Of a stretch of 12,624 nt of DNA, positions 7,789-12,624 are shown one piece after another. Below the pieces are notes generated by a model that saw nothing but the letters and a program-made list of their open reading frames with translations, searched no databases and had not been told where the DNA came from. Position 1 is the first letter of the stretch. Every line of letters begins with the position of its first letter. The stretch is from Alphaproteobacteria bacterium (lineage in GTDB: Bacteria > Pseudomonadota > Alphaproteobacteria > UBA6615). Position numbers and translations under genes: made by a program. The stretch lies in assembly GCA_029243445.1 (NCBI GenBank), contig JAQWSA010000077.1:1-12624 (forward strand), read 5' to 3'.

Positions 7789-7812
7789 TTGTGCCGCAAG
7801 CATTCGTCGGTT
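7789..7812 (+). promoter_or_regulatory. Weak sigma-70-like promoter candidate for mutM
   Basis: In the 140-base spacer between divergent ubiE and mutM, TTGTGC is followed after 17 bases by TATATC. The match is 3 of 6 at -35 and 4 of 6 at -10, so this is tentative. I found no better pair for mutM and no convincing one for ubiE on the other strand. Confidence 0.2.
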
Positions 7813-7863
7813 ATATCTATTATTAGTTAACATGAACGCCTGGATTATATTCCTGGAAAAAAC

Positions 7864-8712
7864 ATGCCTGAGCTTCCCGAAGTTGAAACTACCCGAAAAG
7901 GTTTACTTAAGGCCATAGAGGGGGATGTGATAAGAGATGTTGCAACATATACTTCTGCCCTTAGGTTTCCGTTGCCAGATAATATGCACGAGCGTCTTGC
8001 GGGCTGCAAGGTTTTGCATGTAGCTAGGAGGGCAAAGTATCTTTTGATTAGAGTGAGTGGTGGACAAGAATTGCTTGTACATCTTGGAATGAGTGGTCGT
8101 TTTCAAGTGCTTTCTAAGAATTCAGTTAAACCGCCGAGGCAAAAGCATGACCATGTAATTTTTCGAACAGAGAGGGGTTATGAAGTCCGCTTCAACGATC
8201 CAAGACGTTTTGGGTTTATGGATCTAATGGCAGCCACTGAGGTTAATAATAATAAATTTTTACGTGATCTTGGCCCAGAACCTTTAGGTAATTCCTTTAA
8301 TGGACCGGTTTTAGCTAAGCAGTTATACGGTAGAAGAACATCAATAAAATCAGCACTACTCAATCAGAAAATTGTGGCTGGACTTGGAAACATCTATGTT
8401 TGTGAAGCGCTTTATCACTCTAATATATCCCCTAAAAGAAGGGCTTACACAATTAAGGGGGCTAGAGCAGAGAGATTAGCCACTTCTATTAAACATGTAT
8501 TATCTTTAGCCATCTCTGCTGGTGGGTCATCTTTGCGTGATTTTCGGCATGCCGATGGGGGCCTAGGATATTTTCAGCATCAGTTTGCTGTTTATGGACG
8601 AGAACAAGAATACTGCCCGCGCTGTGAAACCAAAAATGGATTAGAAGGTTGTATACGGCGTATTTCGCAAAGTGGCAGATCTACTTTTTTTTGTTCTCAA
8701 TGGCAACGCTAA
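7864..8712 (+). CDS. mutM: Formamidopyrimidine-DNA glycosylase (Fpg/MutM), atypical zinc finger
   Basis: The 282-residue enzyme removes oxidised purines such as 8-oxoguanine from DNA and nicks the abasic site. The N-terminus MPELPEVETTRKGL supplies the catalytic P2 (after Met removal) and E3; K58 in RRAKYLL, the FNDPRRFGF loop (110-118) and N175 in AGLGNIY are in place. The C-terminal zinc finger holds C251, C254 and C277 in GRSTFFC, but the expected fourth cysteine is Trp: the end reads CSQWQR rather than Cys-x2-Cys-Gln. An extra cysteine, C263, lies in an insertion (EGC) and might substitute. Start choice is firm because residue 2 is the catalytic proline; GGA lies 6 bases upstream. The broken gene at 8732 follows 19 bases after the stop, suggesting a former operon. 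Whether this enzyme is fully active is uncertain. Confidence 0.93.
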   Translation: MPELPEVETTRKGLLKAIEGDVIRDVATYTSALRFPLPDNMHERLAGCKVLHVARRAKYLLIRVSGGQELLVHLGMSGRFQVLSKNSVKPPRQKHDHVIFRTERGYEVRFNDPRRFGFMDLMAATEVNNNKFLRDLGPEPLGNSFNGPVLAKQLYGRRTSIKSALLNQKIVAGLGNIYVCEALYHSNISPKRRAYTIKGARAERLATSIKHVLSLAISAGGSSLRDFRHADGGLGYFQHQFAVYGREQEYCPRCETKNGLEGCIRRISQSGRSTFFCSQWQR

Positions 8713-8731
8713 ACTCGCAATGAGCCGGTAT

Positions 8732-9118
8732 ATGCCATGCTTTTTAAATAAAAAATTATACAAGATTATTGTTATTTTTTCTTGTTAAATTCTTGGTATC
8801 CCTTTACCAGTCTTTAGCCAAAAATACTTATCTGTTGAGTCGGACCTGCCCTTGCCGCCAGGTTTAGTAGAAGAATTAGATTCGAGTTTAAGCTTTAATA
8901 AGCTGGAGGGTCGTATTGTTGAATCTGAAGCGCGAGGGAAACTCTAGAAAGATTCAGCTGTTTCTTTCTATAATACTACATTGCCTAGGTTGGGGTGGAA
9001 AAAACATAATACAGGTGGTTATCTTTTTAGCTGGTTGCGTAGCGGAGAAGTTTTGCAAATTGTGTTTGTAGAGAAAAACAATACTTTGATAGTAAGATTT
9101 TCTATAACTCCTAAATAA
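8732..9118 (+). pseudogene. Secreted small protein gene with two in-frame stop codons
   Basis: A single frame from ATG 8732 to TAA 9116-9118 (129 codons) reads as a plausible exported protein apart from TAA at 8786-8788 (codon 19) and TAG at 8945-8947 (codon 72). Codons 1-31 look like a signal peptide: MPCFLNKKLYKIIVIFSC, stop, ILGIPLPVFSQ. The mature part reads SDLPLPPGLVEELDSS, then FNKLEGRIVESEARGKL, stop, KDSAVSFYNTTLPRLGWKK and LRSGEVLQIVF. No frameshift is needed, which suggests recent inactivation by two point changes (TTA to TAA would be one), or unusual readthrough, or sequence error. I recall small uncharacterised proteins with similar LPxPPGL and EGRIxExEARG segments in alphaproteobacteria but cannot name a family. 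It fills most of the mutM to enoyl-CoA hydratase gap. Confidence 0.75.
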
Positions 9119-9170
9119 TATTAATAATTTATAATTCTCAGGATGGGATGCAACTAAGGAAGGTTTGCTT

Positions 9171-9947
9171 ATGACATATGAAAATATTAAAATTGAAATA
9201 CAAGACTATGTTGGGATTATAACATTGAATAGGCCAGAGGCACTAAATGCACTGTGTGCTGATTTAATTTCTGAATTAGGAAACGCATTAGATGATTTGG
9301 AAGCGAATGATGATGTTGGATGCATAGTACTAACAGGTTCAGAGAAGGCTTTTGCTGCGGGAGCCGATATTAAAGAAATGGAGAAAAAAACTTTCATTAG
9401 TGCCTATATGGAAGATTTTATTACTGGCGATTGGGAGAAAGTAAGTAATTGTCGTAAACCAATCATCGCAGCGGTGGCCGGTTTTGCTTTGGGTGGTGGT
9501 TGTGAACTTGCCATGATGTGTGATTTTATAATTGCTGCGGATAATGCTAAGTTTGGACAACCAGAAATAACCCTTGGAACAATCCCAGGGGCTGGCGGCA
9601 CGCAGAGGCTCACTCGTCTGGTTGGTAAGTCTAAAGCTATGGAAATGGTCTTAACTGGTCGAATGATTGATGCTGAAGAGGCTGAACGGTCTGGCTTGAT
9701 TAGCCGTGTAGTTCCTTTATCCAATTTAATGGAAGATGCAGTTAAAACTGCTGGTCTTATTGCTGGTATGTCTCGACCTATTGCTTATTTGGCAAAAGAG
9801 TCTGTTAATCAGGCTTATGAAGGAACCTTGGCTGCTGGAATTCACTACGAGCGCCGCTTATTTCATTCAACTTTTGCTTCATATGATCAAAAAGAAGGTA
9901 TGGCAGCCTTTATAGCTAAAAGGCGGCCAGATTTTAAAAATAGATAA
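9171..9947 (+). CDS. Enoyl-CoA hydratase (crotonase family)
   Basis: The 258-residue protein is a complete crotonase-fold enzyme, expected to hydrate trans-2-enoyl-CoA to 3-hydroxyacyl-CoA in fatty acid or related acyl-CoA breakdown. It shows [12 protein letters not shown] (17-28), the oxyanion-hole segment [11 protein letters not shown] (60-70), [15 protein letters not shown] (104-118) with catalytic E112, and [20 protein letters not shown] (128-147) with catalytic E132. Both glutamates being present supports true hydratase activity rather than isomerase only. I chose ATG 9171 over the in-frame TTG 9165 because AAGGAAGG (9156-9163) is 7 bases from the ATG but only 1 from the TTG; the resulting length equals the usual one. 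Placement between mutM and rpsT near dnaA is common in alphaproteobacteria. Substrate chain length cannot be told. Confidence 0.93.
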   Translation: MTYENIKIEIQDYVGIITLNRPEALNALCADLISELGNALDDLEANDDVGCIVLTGSEKAFAAGADIKEMEKKTFISAYMEDFITGDWEKVSNCRKPIIAAVAGFALGGGCELAMMCDFIIAADNAKFGQPEITLGTIPGAGGTQRLTRLVGKSKAMEMVLTGRMIDAEEAERSGLISRVVPLSNLMEDAVKTAGLIAGMSRPIAYLAKESVNQAYEGTLAAGIHYERRLFHSTFASYDQKEGMAAFIAKRRPDFKNR

Positions 9948-9955
9948 AAATAAAA

Positions 9956-10021
9956 AGACTGCATTTGCTATAGTGGTCTTGACGCAATAGGCCTTCCCCG
10001 TTATAAGCCGCGCCGCAGTCT
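9956..10021. repeat. Seven-base inverted repeat flanking the rpsT promoter
   Basis: AGACTGC (9956-9962) and GCAGTCT (10015-10021) are perfect reverse complements 52 bases apart, one upstream of the -35 box and one at the expected transcription start. They could be a pair of protein-binding half sites, or form a helix in readthrough RNA from the enoyl-CoA hydratase gene. Chance cannot be excluded. Confidence 0.3.
9979..10007 (+). promoter_or_regulatory. Strong sigma-70-type promoter of rpsT with GC-rich discriminator
   Basis: TTGACG (9979-9984) and TATAAG (10002-10007) are separated by exactly 17 bases, each matching the consensus at 5 of 6 positions. Transcription should begin near 10014, leaving a leader of about 30 bases. 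The stretch after the -10 box is GCCGCGCCG, a GC-rich discriminator of the kind associated with growth-rate and ppGpp control of ribosomal promoters. That control is inferred by analogy. Confidence 0.7.
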
Positions 10022-10043
10022 ACATAAAAGAAGAATTGAAATT

Positions 10044-10307
10044 ATGGCCCAACACGCATCGGCGAAACAGAGAATTCGTCGTAATGAACGACGTACATTA
10101 ATTAACCGGAACCGGGTTAGCCGTATTCGGACACACGTAAAAAAGGTTGAACAAGCGATTGAAAGCGGTGACCGTGCAGACGCTGTTGAAGCATTTCGTG
10201 CGGCTCAACCTGAATTGCACCGTGGAGTGACAAAAGGTGTTCTTAAAAAGAATACTGTTAATAGACGCCTATCTAGGTTGTCGGCTCGTATTAAGGTTAT
10301 GTCGTAA
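10044..10307 (+). CDS. rpsT: 30S ribosomal protein S20
   Basis: The 87-residue, strongly basic protein is a typical S20: [17 protein letters not shown], then a long helical region with [20 protein letters not shown] and the conserved [16 protein letters not shown] segment. S20 binds 16S rRNA early in assembly of the small subunit. The length is normal. It has its own near-consensus promoter upstream and a strong terminator downstream, so it is an independent transcription unit. The AAGAAG before the start (10029-10034) is a weak ribosome binding site about 9 bases from the ATG. In other bacteria S20 represses its own translation; nothing here proves that. rpsT next to dnaA is common in alphaproteobacteria. 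Confidence 0.97.
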   Translation: MAQHASAKQRIRRNERRTLINRNRVSRIRTHVKKVEQAIESGDRADAVEAFRAAQPELHRGVTKGVLKKNTVNRRLSRLSARIKVMS

Positions 10308-10337
10308 GCAATTGTAGATTATGTGTTTTGTTTGTAG

Positions 10338-10365
10338 CCGCGTCATCAGAGCGCGGTTTTTTTTT
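10338..10365 (+). terminator. Rho-independent terminator of rpsT
   Basis: CCGCG (10338-10342) pairs with CGCGG (10352-10356) across a 9-base loop and is followed directly by nine T (10357-10365). This textbook structure lies 31 bases after the rpsT stop and should isolate rpsT from dnaA. Confidence 0.9.
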
Positions 10366-10903
10366 GCAAAAAATAAAAAAAAATTAATTTTTTTAACTAA
10401 AACACGCTTAGAGTTGTTGCGGCCTTAGCCCTTGGTATGTATGCTAGTCCTTGCTCTTGGGCCAATAAATATAATAATTATATAATATTCATTACTAACT
10501 CGACTCACTTATTTATTGTGGTGATTGGAATTTCGAATAAATCAAAGTAATAAATCTTATTATCGTGTTAAACACAAGTAATCGTAATTAAAAATAAAGT
10601 AAAAGTTAAGTAAAGCAGTCTAGTAATAAAAACATAAATTTTGTTGGTTTATTTGGAGAATTGTTCTCTGGTTTTATGGATTGTTAAATGAGTGCCCTGC
10701 CAACTTAGGGTAAGCTAGAGATAAGTGGTCTTTGACTTGCTGGCAGGGGTTTTGGGGAGAGAGCATTTGAGTGCCGGATATTACCAACGCATAAGATTTT
10801 TCCAAGACAAGCTGAATATAGTTGTGTTTGCTAATGATTGTTTAATCCACAAGCATGGTTCAGTTTCAAGGGCTTCTTCCAGTCAAGATACTCAGAGTAC
10901 GAC
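10366..10903. other. 538-base AT-rich spacer upstream of dnaA; possible dnaA control region or origin part
   Basis: No convincing gene is visible. The first part is extremely AT-rich (A and T runs at 10366-10396, and a TA-rich patch at about 10466-10490), as in a region that unwinds easily. A near-consensus DnaA box TAATCCACA (8 of 9 to TTATCCACA) lies at 10843-10851, and a weaker TTAAACACA (7 of 9) at 10568-10576. I found no exact box and no full TTAA-N7-TTAA CtrA site. An inverted repeat at 10695-10748 is listed separately. A -35/-10 candidate for dnaA is TTGAGT (10767) with CATAAG (10790), 17 bases apart, each 4 of 6. One or two imperfect boxes are too few to claim an origin. Confidence 0.4.
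10695..10748 (+). repeat. Eight-base inverted repeat in the dnaA upstream region
   Basis: CCCTGCCA (10695-10702) and TGGCAGGG (10741-10748) are perfect reverse complements with a 38-base loop. Inside, ACTTA (10703-10707) can pair with TAAGT (10722-10726), directly continuing the outer helix on one side; a competing AAGT/ACTT pair also exists. It stands out as GC-rich inside AT-rich DNA. It may be a small structured RNA, an attenuator-like leader for dnaA, or a binding site. Only four T follow, so it is not a standard terminator. Confidence 0.45.
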
Positions 10904-12334
10904 ATGGTAGATCATTGGGAAAATTCTAACACCACTTTGGCTGAGCAGTGGGCTAGTGTAAGAGGACAACTTCGTGCCGAGGTTGGAGACGCTGCTTTTA
11001 ATAGTTGGTTAAAACCCCTAACTTTAGGAGAAATTCTAGGCAGCCGATTGCGAATTACCGTTCCGACGAGATTTATGCGAGACTGGATAGAGCAGAACTA
11101 TGGGGATAGATTAACTGAGCTCTGGCAAGAAGAAAACTCTAGTGTAACTGAAGTGGAGATAATTGTTGAGCCGATTAGCTCTTTGATAAAAACACCTAGC
11201 TTGTCTGGGAGCGATAAAAGCACGAACCAACAAAATCCATCAGCGATTCCTCTTTCAGATCAAGGGGTTAATCATGCAGAGAGAAATTCAGGCCAGTCTG
11301 ATACGAAAAATGTTACTGATTTATTGGACAAGCGTTTTATTTTCAAAAATTTTATTGTTGGACGTACTAACGAATTAGCACATGCTGCTGCCCGAAGAGC
11401 GGCTGAGTCTGATAGCGTTCAATTTAATCCTTTGTTTTTGTTTGGGGGTGTGGGATTAGGTAAGACGCATCTAATGCACGCTATAGCTTGGCATATAACT
11501 AGTCAAAACCCCGGGCGTCGGGTTTTATATATGTCAGCTGAGAAATTTATGTACCAGTTTGTAAGGGCATTGAGATTTCGCACCACTATGGATTTTAAAG
11601 AACAATTCCGTTCAGTTGATGTTTTGATGATAGATGATATTCAGTTTATTTGTGGAAAAGATTCCACGCAGGAAGAGTTCTTTCATACATTTAACGCTTT
11701 GGTTGATCAAAACCGTCAAATAGTTGTATCAGCTGATAAGTCACCATCAGATCTAGAGGGTATGGAGGAACGTTTGCGTTCAAGGCTGGGGTGTGGGCTA
11801 GTTGCTGACATACATCCAACAGATTACGAATTGCGGTTAGGAATACTTAAGGATAAAGCAGAACGACTGGGAGCTAAGTTGCCTGATAAGGTAATAGAAT
11901 TTCTTGCCCACAAGATTAACTCTAACGTTCGTGAATTAGAGGGGGCACTTAACCGCATTGTTGCCCAATCCACCTTGGTTGGTGATGCGGTTACATTAGA
12001 GGTAACTCAAGAAATATTGCGTGATCTTCTTAGGGCCAATGATAGGCGAATTACCATTGAAGAAATACAAAAGCGCGTTGCAGAGCATTTTAATGTAAGA
12101 TTAGTTGATATGCACTCTGCACGCCGCGCTCGAGCAGTAGCACGCCCAAGACAGGTCGCTATGTATTTATCCAAGCAATTAACAGCACGATCACTGCCAG
12201 AGATTGGGCGTAAATTTGGTGGAAGAGACCACACTACAGTTATGCATGCCGTTAAAAAAGTAGAAGAACTAAGAACAATGGATAGTAGTTTTCATGAAGA
12301 TGTTGAGTTATTAAGGCGTATGCTAGAAATATAG
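10904..12334 (+). CDS. dnaA: Chromosomal replication initiator protein DnaA
   Basis: The 476-residue protein has all DnaA domains. Domain I includes LAEQWASVRGQLRAEVG and FNSWLKPL; a polar linker spans about 98-137; the AAA+ domain shows Walker A GGVGLGKT (181-188), Walker B VLMIDD (240-245) and sensor 1 VVSADKSP (274-281); domain IV carries ARPRQVAMYLSKQLTARSLP and the DnaA-box recognition segment GGRDHTTVMHA (439-449). DnaA-ATP binds DnaA boxes and opens the origin. The start at ATG 10904 fits the family N-terminus; an upstream in-frame TTG (10838) would add 22 unlike residues. The usual Trp in the RLGWGL motif is Cys here (C297), and C250 sits in FICGKD where Ala is usual. A terminator follows the gene, separating it from dnaN. 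Confidence 0.97.
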   Translation: MVDHWENSNTTLAEQWASVRGQLRAEVGDAAFNSWLKPLTLGEILGSRLRITVPTRFMRDWIEQNYGDRLTELWQEENSSVTEVEIIVEPISSLIKTPSLSGSDKSTNQQNPSAIPLSDQGVNHAERNSGQSDTKNVTDLLDKRFIFKNFIVGRTNELAHAAARRAAESDSVQFNPLFLFGGVGLGKTHLMHAIAWHITSQNPGRRVLYMSAEKFMYQFVRALRFRTTMDFKEQFRSVDVLMIDDIQFICGKDSTQEEFFHTFNALVDQNRQIVVSADKSPSDLEGMEERLRSRLGCGLVADIHPTDYELRLGILKDKAERLGAKLPDKVIEFLAHKINSNVRELEGALNRIVAQSTLVGDAVTLEVTQEILRDLLRANDRRITIEEIQKRVAEHFNVRLVDMHSARRARAVARPRQVAMYLSKQLTARSLPEIGRKFGGRDHTTVMHAVKKVEELRTMDSSFHEDVELLRRMLEI

Positions 12335-12428
12335 TTGGCTTATAGTATCTATCATATCAGAAATCCCTTTAAAAAAAGTGAATTAGAATTGTTCTTTCTG
12401 TAATTTAGTATGATTTCACTGTCGAATC

Positions 12429-12464
12429 ATTCTTTTACTGCTATAATAAAAGAATATTTTTTTT
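12429..12464 (+). terminator. AT-rich rho-independent terminator after dnaA
   Basis: ATTCTTTTA (12429-12437) pairs perfectly with TAAAAGAAT (12447-12455) across a 9-base loop, followed by A and eight T (12457-12464). The stem is AT-rich, so efficiency may be moderate, but the layout is typical. It lies about 95 bases after the dnaA stop and suggests that dnaN has its own promoter. Confidence 0.65.
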
Positions 12465-12571
12465 AGTTTTTGGTACTGTACAAAAAATAGCTATATTTGC
12501 TTCTAAGCCATAGGAATTTTAGAATAATCATTAGTCTAATGTAGCTTTTATACTAACTAGTTTTATAGCCC

Positions 12572-12600
12572 CTCTTTCGTTCGCATATCGGCCGAAAGAG
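12572..12600 (+). promoter_or_regulatory. Hairpin immediately upstream of the dnaN ribosome binding site
   Basis: CTCTTTCG (12572-12579) and CGAAAGAG (12593-12600) form a perfect 8-base stem with a 13-base loop, ending 3 bases before the GAGAAAG ribosome binding site (12604-12610) and 13 bases before the dnaN ATG. Only TTT follows, so it is a poor terminator. It could shape dnaN translation or mRNA stability, or be a DNA-binding site. A -10-like TATACT at 12549-12554 lies just upstream but lacks a good -35 partner. Confidence 0.5.
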
Positions 12601-12613
12601 TTTGAGAAAGACA

Positions 12614-12624
12614 ATGAAGCTGAC
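12614..12624 (+). CDS. dnaN: DNA polymerase III beta sliding clamp, first codons (partial)
   Basis: Only ATG AAG CTG and two further bases are inside the window. The visible M-K-L fits the usual MKLT beginning of alphaproteobacterial beta clamps, GAGAAAG (12604-12610) is a reasonable ribosome binding site, and dnaN following dnaA is the common bacterial order. The call rests mainly on context. DnaN encircles DNA and tethers the replicative polymerase. Confidence 0.65.

Noticed and set aside
9165..9170. TTG start for the enoyl-CoA hydratase
   Set aside because: It is one base from the AAGGAAGG ribosome binding site; ATG 9171 has the right spacing and family length.
10384..10396. TTAA pair resembling a CtrA site
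   Set aside because: The spacer is 5 bases, not the required 7.
10838..10903. Longer dnaA with TTG start at 10838
   Set aside because: The 22 added residues do not resemble DnaA N-termini, while ATG 10904 gives the expected beginning.
10725..10910. Plus-strand 61-codon frame starting with GTG upstream of dnaA
   Set aside because: No ribosome binding site, overlaps the dnaA start in another frame, and the peptide shows no recognisable pattern.
12549..12554. TATACT as a dnaN -10 box
   Set aside because: No acceptable -35 hexamer at 16 to 18 bases; kept only as a remark.

Overview
The window is AT-rich DNA (GC judged by eye near 40 percent, not counted) from an alphaproteobacterium. The order ubiE-ubiB-coaBC on one strand, divergent from mutM, then an enoyl-CoA hydratase, rpsT, dnaA and the first codons of dnaN, is the chromosome block many alphaproteobacteria carry around dnaA. 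The protein sequences look most like Rhodospirillales-type homologues, but I cannot name a genus. Several spacers are long for a bacterium (324, 452 and 596 bases), one gene is clearly broken, and the dUTPase gene often found between coaBC and the MoeB-like gene is absent. This would fit a genome under relaxed selection, for example a host-associated one, but that is inference.

Region 1 (1-2273, plus strand): the tail of a rubrerythrin, a terminator, then a CCG-domain iron-sulfur protein and a DUF3501 protein five bases apart. These three gene types recur together in proteobacteria and probably act in peroxide or redox defence.

Region 2 (2283-7723, minus strand, read right to left): ubiE and ubiB (ubiquinone synthesis), coaBC (coenzyme A synthesis), a 324-base spacer, a MoeB/ThiF/HesA-like activating enzyme, and a secreted two-SH3b-domain protein. 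The minus-strand cluster converges on region 1 with only 9 bases between stop codons.

Region 3 (7864-10365, plus strand): mutM (oxidised-purine glycosylase, missing one expected zinc-ligand cysteine), a previously readable secreted-protein gene now carrying two in-frame stops, an enoyl-CoA hydratase, and rpsT with a near-consensus promoter and a textbook terminator.

Region 4 (10366-12624): a long AT-rich spacer with an inverted repeat and a near-consensus DnaA box, dnaA, an AT-rich terminator, and a strong hairpin just before the dnaN ribosome binding site and start.

I see no CRISPR array, transposon, phage, toxin-antitoxin or tRNA/rRNA gene. The most unusual items are the two-stop frame at 8732-9118, the MutM zinc-finger substitution, the missing dut, and the structured spacers beside dnaA and dnaN. 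No clear new biological system is visible.
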